A stretch of DNA of 64,000 nt. Origin: Oenococcus sicerae. GTDB lineage: Bacteria > Bacillota > Bacilli > Lactobacillales > Lactobacillaceae. The stretch spans positions 1,600,395 to 1,664,394 of the forward strand of contig NZ_CP029684.2 of the NCBI RefSeq assembly GCF_004102045.2, read 5' to 3'. The notes beneath the pieces were generated by a model that saw only the letters and a program-made list of their open reading frames with translations, was not told the origin of the DNA and did not search any database. The translations under genes were made by a program, and so were the position numbers. Shown here piece after piece: positions 37,596 to 50,468 of this stretch (position 1 is the stretch's first letter; each line of letters begins with the position of its first letter).

Positions 37596-37933
37596 ACGGT
37601 ACGATTCCGCTCTATCAGTCAACGATTAGGATCACCCCCGCTTGTGCGGGGAATACATCAGGTGGGCGTTTCTGACGCTATGAACATTAGGATCACCCCC
37701 GCTTGTGCGGGGAATACTGACATGCACTGGTCGGAGATGTTTTTTGATGAGGATCACCCCCGCTTGTGCGGGGAATACAAATTCACAGCACCGACCATGT
37801 GCGGTCTGATAGGATCACCCCCGCTTGTGCGGGGAATACTCAGCTTCTCGAGACAAAGGTGCAATCTGATAAGGATCACCCCCGCTTGTGCGGGGAATAC
37901 AAAAATTAATAATTTTTGCGCCAGATTCAGCAG
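37596..37933. repeat. Six-spacer block, copy 2 (spacers 62-67)
   Basis: Copy of spacers 49-54. The adjoining pair 61-62 (37535-37628) also equals 55-56 (37169-37262), so the region 36.8-37.9 kb was built by repeated unequal recombination. Confidence 0.97.
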
Positions 37934-40126
37934 GGATCACCCCCGCTTGTGCGGGGAATACATTACGTCAATGATTTCATTGATTGAAGCATTAGGATCA
38001 CCCCCGCTTGTGCGGGGAATACTAGCAGCGGCACTAAAAATAGATCCTTGGGAGAGGATCACCCCCGCTTGTGCGGGGAATACGGTTACTTCAAGGAACA
38101 GCTTTTGTGCTGCTAAGGATCACCCCCGCTTGTGCGGGGAATACCCTCAGCTTTTGCTTTCCGCTGGGCTGCTTCGAGGATCACCCCCGCTTGTGCGGGG
38201 AATACCGTGAGCTGCTGCAGCAAATGTACGGAAAATCAGGATCACCCCCGCTTGTGCGGGGAATACAAATGACCAAAAAACTTTTTGCGAATCTGGGCAG
38301 GATCACCCCCGCTTGTGCGGGGAATACTGCAATCTTGGAGCAATCAGCAGGTAAAGGGTAGGATCACCCCCGCTTGTGCGGGGAATACCCGTTAGTTTGA
38401 CTAATTGGGACTTTAGTTGAAGGATCACCCCCGCTTGTGCGGGGAATACCTACAATTAGATTCTATTTCTAGTTATCAAACAGGATCACCCCCGCTTGTG
38501 CGGGGAATACTCCCATGGGGAATAAATCTGAAAAGTGTTGCTAGGATCACCCCCGCTTGTGCGGGGAATACAACAACCTAACAGAATTAATCGGTGGCCT
38601 GTTAGGATCACCCCCGCTTGTGCGGGGAATACCTAATTTTATTTGTCATTTTTGTACCTCTTTAAGGATCACCCCCGCTTGTGCGGGGAATACAAGCTAG
38701 ACGAAACACCACTATTGACACTGGCAGGATCACCCCCGCTTGTGCGGGGAATACTTGTCTCGATGAATACGGTCATATTCAGTTTGAGGATCACCCCCGC
38801 TTGTGCGGGGAATACTATCAGAGTCGACGCTCCCGCTGTAACCGCCGAGGATCACCCCCGCTTGTGCGGGGAATACTGTGCCTCAAGCCATGAAAAGTTA
38901 TTTGTTTAAGGATCACCCCCGCTTGTGCGGGGAATACGGTTTCCTGTCCAGTTTCAAAGAAAAACTGTCAGGATCACCCCCGCTTGTGCGGGGAATACTC
39001 AGCCCAGTTCGTCGAAATGAACTGCGAAATAGGATCACCCCCGCTTGTGCGGGGAATACATTTATTAGGACGAGGGACTCCGATGGTGAACAGGATCACC
39101 CCCGCTTGTGCGGGGAATACACCATCGTTTGATAAGTCGAGCTCTCAACTTTAGGATCACCCCCGCTTGTGCGGGGAATACGACTAGCAACAAATCGACA
39201 ACAAAAGATCCTTGGGATCACCCCCGCTTGTGCGGGGAATACTTTCTAGTTCTGATAACTAAGTCAGAATTACCGGGATCACCCCCGCTTGTGCGGGGAA
39301 TACGAACGGTTAAATTAACACTTAATGGAGTAGTAAGGATCACCCCCGCTTGTGCGGGGAATACTTCAACAAGACGCTGACAATGCCAAACTAGATAGGA
39401 TCACCCCCGCTTGTGCGGGGAATACTTCAAAAAGGGAACGTTAACCCTGCCACAGATAGGATCACCCCCGCTTGTGCGGGGAATACAAGCACGTATTTCC
39501 GGTTCGCCAGCCATCACGAGGATCACCCCCGCTTGTGCGGGGAATACTTTGTTTTGGGCTTGTCTATGGGCGTACTGATAGGATCACCCCCGCTTGTGCG
39601 GGGAATACCTCAGTCATTTCGACCGTGTATCGCTTGTTATAGGATCACCCCCGCTTGTGCGGGGAATACAGCCCTATTTTATCTTTTCCCCGTCAATATA
39701 TAGGATCACCCCCGCTTGTGCGGGGAATACTTTTTTATCAGTCAGCCCAAACAATTCCCGATAGGATCACCCCCGCTTGTGCGGGGAATACCAAGAAGTT
39801 CCACTAATCACTGTCGTCGCAGCAGGATCACCCCCGCTTGTGCGGGGAATACTTGATTTGCTGCAATGGCTTGTGTTGGCTTAGAGGATCACCCCCGCTT
39901 GTGCGGGGAATACGTTGGCGTGGCAATACTTGCCGTGCCGGTACCAGGATCACCCCCGCTTGTGCGGGGAATACATCCTGTTATGTGATTCATTGTACAG
40001 CACACAAGGATCACCCCCGCTTGTGCGGGGAATACCAAAGCCTTGGGCCATAAAACCCAAGCCTTCCCAGGATCACCCCCGCTTGTGCGGGGAATACAGT
40101 AAAAGATCCTTGATTTAACAGCCTTA

Positions 40127-42641
<2,515 letters not shown>

Positions 42642-42653
42642 GAGAAACTCCTT

Positions 42654-43364
42654 CTACAAAAATTTAAAAATATCATGATTTGTTTCAAAATGTTTTTCTT
42701 GATAAAAGACATTTGGTAAACCAATAGTACCGTGGCTCACTGAACGAAATCTAAACCTGCGGTCCTCTTGACTATATGATTCAACTTCGTCTTTAGTCAA
42801 TTGACTATATTTGCCAGAAAGCAAATCAGAATCAGCAAATATTTCAGCATTAAACGTTTCTACTCGCCTGTGCCTTTTTTTGTACCAATCAGATGCTTGC
42901 CAATCAAGCTGATGTAGCGCTGCAACGGGATCGACGTCAGAAAATTCTTCAATTTTAAGTATGCCAGCAGGAACATTGGAGCGACGACCTAAATAGAGCT
43001 GAAATTGAGGATGATGAAGCGCGTTCTTAATCTTGCTAATAAGCGAATTCTCATCACTACCCAAAGCAACAATGAAAATAGCATCTTGTAACAAATCACG
43101 ATAAGTTAACTTTCGAGTATCTTTTTTCCACTCTACTGTTTGAAATTCAGTCATTTTTATTCCCGGCTGATCAATTCGAACCGCAAAGCTTAGTGAATTC
43201 AACGCAGCAATCCTTTCGTCATCTCGACGATAGCCAAACGCTGCAGCGATAAAACCAATAACGGCACTTTTAGACGGATAATCACTTGTGGTTCTTCGAG
43301 AAAAATGTGCCTCATCACCATAAGATTGTAACGGGCCTGCCAATTTAATCGTTATCGTTTTCAT
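42654..43364 (-). CDS. cas5e: Cas5e (CasD), Cascade subunit capping the crRNA 5' handle
   Basis: 236 aa RAMP protein. Starts TITIKLAGPLQSYGDEAHF (Cas5 signature LxGPLQSWG-like), SKSAVIGFIAAAFGY, and the conserved YLGRRSNVPAG block (residues 124-133). The start overlaps the cas7e end by 20 bp. Codons about 127-138 are the exact target of spacer 10. Confidence 0.95.
   Translation of the reverse strand: MKTITIKLAGPLQSYGDEAHFSRRTTSDYPSKSAVIGFIAAAFGYRRDDERIAALNSLSFAVRIDQPGIKMTEFQTVEWKKDTRKLTYRDLLQDAIFIVALGSDENSLISKIKNALHHPQFQLYLGRRSNVPAGILKIEEFSDVDPVAALHQLDWQASDWYKKRHRRVETFNAEIFADSDLLSGKYSQLTKDEVESYSQEDRRFRFRSVSHGTIGLPNVFYQEKHFETNHDIFKFL
42953..42985 (-). other. Self-protospacer inside cas5e
   Basis: 33/33 match to spacer 10. 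In crRNA sense (minus, same as cas5e coding strand) the flanking 5' bases are AGGTC and the first matched base is G, whereas most spacers begin with T, so the PAM appears non-consensus. Confidence 0.97.
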
Positions 43365-44421
43365 TGCGTGCCACCTTAGCTATATTGTCAGACACAGCAT
43401 CGAGCAATACGTTAAGATTGGTCACTTTCTCACCAAACTGTGTATCGAACTTGCTAAGAACAACCGTGGCTAGTGGTTTGGATACAAACTGTAAGGTCGA
43501 TTCATACTCGCTTTCTAAGCGCTGAATAGAAGTGTCAACATAGCCATCGTTAGACTTAACTGGGTTTTCAAATGCTGAAACCAGATTAACGGGTGTGTCA
43601 TTACGAATTGTCACCATGACATAACTAGGCAGAGTTTTATTGGCAAAAGTATTCTGTTTCCCTGTAGGCATCGACAACAAGAAGCTTTTGACATATTGTA
43701 AGGCGCCTTTTATTGCAACGTCTGATCCTAAATTTTGTTCCAATTCTCGAAAATTCAAATTAGCATAGCGATAAAGAGTAGAGGAATTGTATTCAATCGT
43801 ACCCAACATAGAAGCACCAGCATTATCATCGGGCTGCAAATCGTCAAGGGCTGTGAAATAGTCAAATTCTGGAACGACTTCATGAGTGGATAATGCATGA
43901 GCCACTTGTGCAGATCCTTCAACATTTAATTCAGGGTTGTCGGCTACCATACGCCCAAAAAGGGCTAAATCAAGTGATTGCTCACCATTGAAAATTTCTT
44001 TCAAAACCTTTTTATCATATGTTTCATGGTCCAAAACATATTGTGCGATTTTCTGAATCTGTCCCCGACTAATCAGGAGGAGTGCGCCTGTTTGGTTATC
44101 TTTGTCAATTTTTATTTTGCAAGCGGTTAATACACCAATTGATTTGGCAATAGCGTCCTCATCCTTGATTCCTGTATCCAAACGCCGAATGCTTTGAGAG
44201 AGGAGTTTCACGACGTCTTTCGTGCGTAGACCTGAAGTTTCGGTGCCTTCGCTGTTAAAGAATACCCGCATTGCTCGCTTCCAGCTTTGTGAAGAAACGC
44301 GTGAACGAGTCACACCACCGTAAAACGCAGTCTTTGGCGAGCCGGTATCGTCACGGTTAATATTGGAAGATGGAACTGTTTGTAAAACATGAATATCTAG
44401 ATAAATATTTTCATTAGTCAT
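43345..44421 (-). CDS. cas7e: Cas7e (CasC), Cascade backbone subunit
   Basis: RAMP protein forming the hexameric crRNA-binding backbone. The ATG at 44421 gives MTNENIYLDIHVLQTVPSSNINRDDTGSPKTA, the family start, with AAGGA upstream; the frame is open further 5' but that part overlaps cse2 and lacks similarity. 358 aa. GGVTRSRVSSQSWKRAMR is the conserved arginine-rich region. Overlaps cse2 by 8 bp. Confidence 0.96.
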   Translation of the reverse strand: MTNENIYLDIHVLQTVPSSNINRDDTGSPKTAFYGGVTRSRVSSQSWKRAMRVFFNSEGTETSGLRTKDVVKLLSQSIRRLDTGIKDEDAIAKSIGVLTACKIKIDKDNQTGALLLISRGQIQKIAQYVLDHETYDKKVLKEIFNGEQSLDLALFGRMVADNPELNVEGSAQVAHALSTHEVVPEFDYFTALDDLQPDDNAGASMLGTIEYNSSTLYRYANLNFRELEQNLGSDVAIKGALQYVKSFLLSMPTGKQNTFANKTLPSYVMVTIRNDTPVNLVSAFENPVKSNDGYVDTSIQRLESEYESTLQFVSKPLATVVLSKFDTQFGEKVTNLNVLLDAVSDNIAKVARNENDND

Positions 44422-45019
44422 TTTTCTCTGTCCTTTCAGATTGTTGAATTGTTGAATGGTAATATGCCTGTCCCCAACGCAAACGAACTTGATTAGCTTG
44501 TTCGAAGTTTGCTTGAAACCAATATAGGTCTTCAGCGAGTGCCGCATAGTCAATTCTAGCATCACCATTCCTCGCCTTAATGATGCTGATCAAATGGGTT
44601 AACGAATTAATGACGCTTGCTAAATTCGTCGTAGCGAGCAGTTGGCCAACACGCCGGTCCAACGCAACATTCGCCAATTGATGATTCCTCATTTCAGATA
44701 ATGCAGTAAAAACGGGTAAACCCTCTGGCACTGGTTTTGAACTTGCATTACCGTACACCAAATGTGTTTTTCCTTGTTGATGAATTGCAAATAACCGTGC
44801 AGACACAAATACGGCTATTTCTGCATGTGTTGGAGAACCATCCTTGCTTAGATATTCAGAATCCATGTTGGCCAGCAAAATTGGCCATACTAAAACTGCT
44901 CGCAAACTAGTTAGATTTGCTGCCCCACGTAAGCTGGCTAATACAGCTTTATTTGAATTTTCGTTGTTGTAAAGTTCTTGAATAATTCTAATGGTTGTAT
45001 TCTTTATTTGATAAGCCAT
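44414..45019 (-). CDS. cse2: Cse2 (CasB/Cas11e), small Cascade subunit
   Basis: Helical belly subunit, two copies per Cascade, stabilising the R-loop. 201 aa, with the family pattern ASLRGAANLTSLRAVLVWPILLA near the N-terminus and DYAALAEDLYWFQ...RLRWGQAYYHS at the C-terminus. Located between cse1 and cas7e as expected. Confidence 0.94.
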   Translation of the reverse strand: MAYQIKNTTIRIIQELYNNENSNKAVLASLRGAANLTSLRAVLVWPILLANMDSEYLSKDGSPTHAEIAVFVSARLFAIHQQGKTHLVYGNASSKPVPEGLPVFTALSEMRNHQLANVALDRRVGQLLATTNLASVINSLTHLISIIKARNGDARIDYAALAEDLYWFQANFEQANQVRLRWGQAYYHSTIQQSERTEKND

Positions 45020-45034
45020 TTTTTTCGCTCTTTT

Positions 45035-46738
45035 CTAATTCAAATCTCTATTCACATTACGATTCAATTGATTGTACGCTGTAAACACATTTAGTATTGC
45101 AGAACTCTTCTCATCAACTACGCCTCGAATATCCCTAGATGAGACTGATTGCATGAACACCTGAACACAAGATGACACGATTAATTTGAGTTGCTGCTTC
45201 CATACATTGACTTTTTGATCTCGATCATCCTCAACTGTCAAATCAGCAAGCCATTTTTTGAATGGCAAGTTTAGCTGTTCGTAATACTTGGCCGTTTCTT
45301 GATTTACAAAATTAGTGTCATTGGAACTACTAAAACCACGAATTTTACTTATAGTTTTAATAAATTGCCAATAATCTCTTTCTACTAACTGTGCCAAATC
45401 AACCGCATCTTCAATTCTTCTTGGCCAATATTGGCTCCCATCAAGATCAAACAACACATCCGCGTTAATAGACATAGTATCAGAAATTTCTGCTGCTGGA
45501 GACTGAGACGTCGCATTGCCATCACTAATCAAAGTATCAGATGATAATTGCAGTTGTGTATTTCGCGCAATCAAGCCTCTTTCTTTCAAAAGATGTAGCC
45601 AATCAACAATCCCAGGTTGTTTTCCGGAATTACCATCTTGATAAATATCAATATAATCGCCAAAATTGCGCCACATCGCTCGTGAGAGCGACCTATTACT
45701 TTTTGTGGCGGGTCGATAGATAGCAGGTTTTTTCTTATTATCAAACCGCCATACCGTGAAGGGTTCAATAAATGCATTATTAGGGTCAAACATAGGTATG
45801 CCGGCACTGAAAATTATCGGCTGATCATTGTTCAACCAATCAAGATACAGTGCTCTTGACCAGCTAGTATAAAGTGCAGCCACATTATCGGGTACAAATT
45901 CTTTTTTTCTTTCCTCGATGTAAGTGATTGAATTCGCATATTCCCAAACAGGTTTCTGCACTTGATAAATGTTCTGACTTGTCTTATTGATTAAAACGAG
46001 ATTTAACATCAGGGCCTCAAAAAGATTTTGGCCATTTGCAAAGACAGGATTTAGTCGATACAGCCAACCTGCCCCTATAGAAAAATTATTAGGTGTCAAA
46101 ATTTTAGTCTTATCAGTCGCACCTGTGAAATTTTGATAGGTGATGATCCAACGAATCAGTTCAGGTAAAGCAATTTGGTCCTTAGATGCTTCTGTCTTCG
46201 GTGCAAATAGCGCAGGCGAATTAGCACTTTCTGAGATACTGCGATTAATTTGTTTAACAGAAACCGTACCCTTACCGGTGGATACACGTTTATCGGCTGG
46301 GACTAGGCCATCATACTGTTCTTGAGTAACTTGATAAAAGGGATTATCTCCAAAAAAGTCAAAGCTATTTTTATATTTTTCAAGGTAAGTCACAACGACA
46401 TCTGAAAAACCTCCTTGTTGGTATAATTTTTTCCAAGTTTCAAGTAAATCATCTGAATTATAATCATCGACTTCAGCTCTCACTTGCATGAGATCATCTG
46501 TTTGCAACCAGTCATACGCTTGATTTTCTGCATCAAAACGCGAATATACTGTCTCTAGAATTGCAAGCAACAGACGCAATACTGCAAAATCCTGTGAGCG
46601 TGTTTCGCCAGCGAGCTGCTTGAACTGATAAGCATTTTTAAATAGATCAATTAAAGACACCTCTGTCATAGATCCATGACTATCATAAATAACTTTTATC
46701 CAGGGTTCAGCAACAAGGTTAAAGTGCCTTTTACTCAT
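45035..46738 (-). CDS. cse1: Cse1 (CasA/Cas8e), large Cascade subunit and PAM reader
   Basis: Recognises the PAM and recruits Cas3. The ATG at 46738 gives MSKRHFNLVAEPWIKVIYD, the family N-terminus (FNLxxEPWIxV), has AGGAG upstream, and overlaps the cas3 stop by 4 bp (ATGA). An in-frame start 25 codons upstream is rejected. 567 aa. The QLAGETRSQDFAVLRLLLAILE and FDFFGDNPFYQ segments match the family. Confidence 0.96.
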   Translation of the reverse strand: MSKRHFNLVAEPWIKVIYDSHGSMTEVSLIDLFKNAYQFKQLAGETRSQDFAVLRLLLAILETVYSRFDAENQAYDWLQTDDLMQVRAEVDDYNSDDLLETWKKLYQQGGFSDVVVTYLEKYKNSFDFFGDNPFYQVTQEQYDGLVPADKRVSTGKGTVSVKQINRSISESANSPALFAPKTEASKDQIALPELIRWIITYQNFTGATDKTKILTPNNFSIGAGWLYRLNPVFANGQNLFEALMLNLVLINKTSQNIYQVQKPVWEYANSITYIEERKKEFVPDNVAALYTSWSRALYLDWLNNDQPIIFSAGIPMFDPNNAFIEPFTVWRFDNKKKPAIYRPATKSNRSLSRAMWRNFGDYIDIYQDGNSGKQPGIVDWLHLLKERGLIARNTQLQLSSDTLISDGNATSQSPAAEISDTMSINADVLFDLDGSQYWPRRIEDAVDLAQLVERDYWQFIKTISKIRGFSSSNDTNFVNQETAKYYEQLNLPFKKWLADLTVEDDRDQKVNVWKQQLKLIVSSCVQVFMQSVSSRDIRGVVDEKSSAILNVFTAYNQLNRNVNRDLN

Positions 46739-49512
46739 TTCTTGCTCTCCTCTTCTAAATAACTTAATCCATATTTTTGTGAATAGGTAAGTCTGTAATT
46801 CAATAGAACACATGACAAATCTTGGTCAAGGGGCAATACAAGCGAGCCCCTTAGCCATTTGTTATCCTGCCACATAGGAAAAAGTTTAGCAGTTATTTTC
46901 TCCAATTCAGTAATAGTTTTTTCAATCTTGTAGGAAAAAACGGTCGGTAGCCGCACCACTTGCTGAGCAATCATTTTCGCCTGATCAGCTAACATTGATT
47001 CCTCCAACTTGGTACCATCTAATAGATAAAATCCAGTCTTTGTGTCCTGGACCAAAATAATTTCCAAAGTCTCATTGATATCTCTAACTGCTGCAGCTGC
47101 TTGTTGGTCATTGGTATCTACGCCCATTTGAGCACGATCCAGCCACCCATGAATCGTGGCAGTGTTCTTTAAATTGGGTGGACTAATTTGAAAAACACTA
47201 GCCTTGGCTTTCTCTTTTTTCATTTGAGTTTCAAAATCTGTTTTAGCCTCCTTCATGCCATCAATAGAAGATGGATCCTTTTCAAAATCGTAGACCAGTT
47301 GAACCAAATGTGAAATATCGGTCGGTAATCTCAACGTATTGGGTAAATAATAATCCGTCTTTAATAATAAATATTGCCCATAAACTGCCTTGTTAGCGTC
47401 ACTGTATTTGCCCAATGATTGAGCGCCCATCAAAACCATCGTTGGGTTTTCCAACTGGCTTGGTCTAGCACGTTGATGTCTGTGTAAACGCCCAGCCCTT
47501 TGGAGCAATAGATCCATTGGGGCAATATCTGTATACAAGATATCAAAATCAATATCTAAAGATTGTTCCAGCACCTGCGTGCCTATTACAACCATTTTCA
47601 ATGGACGATCACCATTTTTCCCAATTGTAGATTGCAGCTCCCGTTCAAGTTTAACCCGCTCTGGAGCCAAAAAAGCGGAATGTAGGACCAATATTCTCAC
47701 ATTATCTGGTATCTTTTTCGCAAGCATTTGAGCACGCTTGACCGTGTTTACTATGACGCCAGCTACCCCGCCGCCTTCAATCGAAGCTAGAATATGAGCA
47801 ATTAATTTGTCATCATCATCGATCACTCTTTGAACTTGAATTCGTTGGGGTAATTGATCTGTCATTCCCGGAAAATCCGACACTTGCTTTAATTCCTTGC
47901 CATCGAGAATTGTCACTAGCGGGTATGCCTCGTTCTTTTCCCAGCCAGCCATAAGCGAACTAAAATCCCCCAATCTCTTGATACTTTTACCGTATTTACC
48001 GTGAAAATATTTTGCCACTAACTGGTTCCGTTTATCTTTAGGCAAAGTCGCCGAAAGAATGACAGTAGGCACATGATAGGCTCCAAGCCATTCAATCGCA
48101 CGATCAAGATACTGGTTCATATACGTGTCATATGCATGTACTTCATCAATCACAACAACTTTTTTACTAAAACCCAGATGTTTTAGTGCAAGATGCTTCT
48201 GTTTCAAAGCCATAAGAAGCAGGTTATCGATTGTACCAACGCTGAACTCATCCAGAATTGACTTTTTGCCACTAAACCAACTATTTACAACAACCGATGA
48301 ATCACTATCCACGTTAGCTGCATTGGGAATAGACTGAAAATCTTCGTTAAATTGAGCTTTACCGTGCATTAGTTTAATCGATAAAGTCGATTCTACTGTT
48401 TGTGATAGAAAATTCAACCATGTATTAACTCGTTCAAACATTGCATTGGATGTTGCTTGTGTTGGTAATCCAAAAAAAAGTCCGTTACTACCTGATTTAT
48501 AAGCTAATTGTTCAGCAGCAACTAATGCAATCTCGGTCTTGCCTAAACCCATTGGAGCTTCAACGACGACAATTCCCGGATCCTCCATGTCGCTAATAGC
48601 TTTGGTCACAGACCGCTGGACTGGGCGAGCTGAAAAACCCCACCGTTGTTGGTATGCATCTGTTGCCATTGATATTTTTTTTGGCTGCCACTCGTCATTA
48701 ACTTGCCAAGTATTCCACGCTCTTTCAACCCGTACACTTTCATCAATAGACTCAAGTGGCTGATCGAGTGCAATCAATGGAAAAAGCGGTTTATCTACAT
48801 CGTTATCCAAATACTCACTAGAAGAGAGCCAGTCAGACATAATCAAAAGTCCCTCAAGAATTACAGCTTGTGTCTGATCGAGACTGGGAATATCACTCAC
48901 TTCATCAAAACCAGCAGACCGCAAACTATAGTTGAGAATCTGCGATTGGACCCGCTTCCAACGGTCCTGTACTAATTTATCTTTATCGCTCTGCCAATAG
49001 TTTGCCGTATATGTTTGAATTTCATCAGCTGGACTGAAAGATAATGGTCTTCCGTGGTGTCCTCCAACAATAGCACCAACAGTATCTGGAACCCCAAAAC
49101 TTTCAAGAATCGCTTCTCCTGCCTTAGCGTGAGGACTCTTTCCAGGAGATGATAATTTGATTGTATCCATGCCTGCAAATCCCGCCGAAATAAGTTGTTC
49201 TAACAATTCATGGTCTAAAGATCGGTTGCCATCATAGGATGGCTTTAACTGAAAAGCAGGTGTTGCCTTACCAATATCGTGAATAAAAGCCACGAATTTA
49301 GCCAATTTTCGGGCATTTTCCTCACTACTATCTTTCGCTAGAATTCTCCGTTGATTTTCACTGAGCCAGTGATTATAGAGTAAATTAATCACCATGGCCG
49401 TATCAGTCAAATGGGCAATTAAAGGCAGCCATTGTTGTTGCCCATCAGAAGTCTTTTTCTTAGCCCAAAGAGATCTTGTCTCTCTATCCAAATTACTAAA
49501 TACCGTACTCAA
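46735..49512 (-). CDS. cas3: Cas3, HD nuclease-helicase
   Basis: Degrades target DNA recruited by Cascade. 925 aa. N-terminal HD nuclease with H34 (LIAHLTD), H78-D79 (FIHDIGKATPAF) and GGHHGRP near 150; SF2 helicase with Walker A APMGLGKTE (about 319-327), VIDEVHAYD, LSATLP, and the C-terminal QRAGRLHRHQR. All catalytic motifs are intact. TTG start with AGGAGC 6 nt upstream. First gene of the eight-gene cas operon. Confidence 0.97.
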   Translation of the reverse strand: MSTVFSNLDRETRSLWAKKKTSDGQQQWLPLIAHLTDTAMVINLLYNHWLSENQRRILAKDSSEENARKLAKFVAFIHDIGKATPAFQLKPSYDGNRSLDHELLEQLISAGFAGMDTIKLSSPGKSPHAKAGEAILESFGVPDTVGAIVGGHHGRPLSFSPADEIQTYTANYWQSDKDKLVQDRWKRVQSQILNYSLRSAGFDEVSDIPSLDQTQAVILEGLLIMSDWLSSSEYLDNDVDKPLFPLIALDQPLESIDESVRVERAWNTWQVNDEWQPKKISMATDAYQQRWGFSARPVQRSVTKAISDMEDPGIVVVEAPMGLGKTEIALVAAEQLAYKSGSNGLFFGLPTQATSNAMFERVNTWLNFLSQTVESTLSIKLMHGKAQFNEDFQSIPNAANVDSDSSVVVNSWFSGKKSILDEFSVGTIDNLLLMALKQKHLALKHLGFSKKVVVIDEVHAYDTYMNQYLDRAIEWLGAYHVPTVILSATLPKDKRNQLVAKYFHGKYGKSIKRLGDFSSLMAGWEKNEAYPLVTILDGKELKQVSDFPGMTDQLPQRIQVQRVIDDDDKLIAHILASIEGGGVAGVIVNTVKRAQMLAKKIPDNVRILVLHSAFLAPERVKLERELQSTIGKNGDRPLKMVVIGTQVLEQSLDIDFDILYTDIAPMDLLLQRAGRLHRHQRARPSQLENPTMVLMGAQSLGKYSDANKAVYGQYLLLKTDYYLPNTLRLPTDISHLVQLVYDFEKDPSSIDGMKEAKTDFETQMKKEKAKASVFQISPPNLKNTATIHGWLDRAQMGVDTNDQQAAAAVRDINETLEIILVQDTKTGFYLLDGTKLEESMLADQAKMIAQQVVRLPTVFSYKIEKTITELEKITAKLFPMWQDNKWLRGSLVLPLDQDLSCVLLNYRLTYSQKYGLSYLEEESKK

Positions 49513-49558
49513 TTGGCAGCTCCTAAAATCCTGTAGACACTATAATTCTAATGATTTC

Positions 49559-49595
49559 AATTGAATAAAAGTGAGTTTTTAGTAATTGAATAAAA
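49559..49595. promoter_or_regulatory. 12-bp direct repeats upstream of cas3
   Basis: AATTGAATAAAA occurs at 49559-49570 and 49584-49595, exactly 25 bp apart. The nearer copy lies about where the -35 of a possible promoter (TATAGT as -10 on the minus strand) would fall. Could be an operator for cas expression; untested. Confidence 0.45.
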
Positions 49596-49642
49596 ATCTC
49601 GTGTAGTCGTAATCAAGCACATCACAATACCGAAAACAATAA

Positions 49643-50061
49643 TTAGAAAGCGTGGTTCTGAAAAAGAGGGATTAAAAAGGAAATATAGTCAATCAAAAAA
49701 TAAAGAATCACTTTGACGTTTGTCAGATTTAAAAGCATGCCTGCCCAAAATTGTCTGTTGGATGACGCTATTTTCTGTTTCCATGCGTATCACTCTTGGT
49801 TCTGAAAAGATCCATGATCAAATAAATCAGATACAAGGAACCAATTATTTTCATTAGCAAGATCGCTGTAGTAGAGATAGGTTTTAAAAAATCAGTAAAA
49901 AAGAAAGCAAGAAAATCCAAAATAAAAAAGCTGACAAACAGACCGTATAAAAATGGCATTGAGCCGCGAAAACCGCGCTGCCTGCTTTCTTGTAAAGCCA
50001 TCAAATATTTGGGACCAGGAGTAATCGCCATGATGATGCTGTAAGGAAAAAAGCCGAACAT
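49643..50061 (-). pseudogene. Frameshifted lysE/rhtB-type exporter gene
   Basis: First frame, 50061 to 49768 (97 aa), has the LysE-family N-terminal half: IMAITPGPKYLMALQESRQRG and following membrane segments. It stops, but another frame on the same strand, ending at TAA 49643-49645, continues with FWAGMLLNLTNVKVILYF, the second-half LysE motif (N-x-K). The family is about 200 aa; total here is shorter, so it is both frameshifted and C-terminally shortened. Confidence 0.78.
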
Positions 50062-50468
50062 TTTGAGACCTGCCTATTGATAAATGGCTCCACTATTACG
50101 CGATGAAGGTGCTTATGAGTTTCAAAAAATTCTTTTAACTTTGGGTGCTTATCTTTCAAAAACGCAACATGTTGTCAAGCACATGCACCAAGTTTTTTCA
50201 CCATTCTTGACAGTTTGTTCACAATTAACAGCGGCTCCATGCTACAAAATCTAGATGAATACTCAAAATTTCCTCTGAAAATTGTTGAATCTAAAATTGT
50301 GCCATTTTATTTTTAACCGTACGTTTTCAAAGTGCAGCTTGAAATTCTCTCGTTGTGATTTATCCATAAAATCTCCAAAATAAAAACCAGTCATGTGACC
50401 AGCTTCTAAAATGATACTAATTCAAAACTAATCAGCCCTTTATTTCTGGATCAGATATCAATTTCAAT
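50062..50468. other. Gene-free stretch
   Basis: About 400 bp, AT-rich. One minus-strand frame near 50060-50170 is open without a start and could be a worn gene end, but I recognise nothing and see no clear RNA structure. Confidence 0.5.

Larger units (their letters stand above)
33844..40097 (-). CRISPR. Type I-E CRISPR array, 103 repeats and 102 spacers
   Basis: 28-bp repeat on the plus strand begins GGATCACCCC and ends GGGGAATAC, with the hairpin CCCCGC-TTGT-GCGGGG. Reverse-complemented it starts GTATTCCCCGC and ends GGGGGTGATCC, the usual I-E form, so transcription is on the minus strand, away from cas2. Period is 61 bp throughout; spacers are 33 nt except spacers 7 and 102 (34 nt), numbering from the left. 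Repeat 2 (33905) has two extra C; repeat 41 (36287) has G to A in the stem. 92 of 102 spacers end in A next to the repeat (T first in crRNA sense). Duplicates: 7=17, 8=18, 49=56=62, 50-54=63-67, 55=61. Confidence 0.99.

Noticed and set aside
33857..40118. Many plus-strand reading frames of 60-219 codons with repeated ITPACAGNT, DHPRLCGEY and GSPPLVRGI motifs
   Set aside because: They are the three-frame translations of the CRISPR repeat, a well-known misannotation. No ribosome sites, and the array is transcribed on the other strand.
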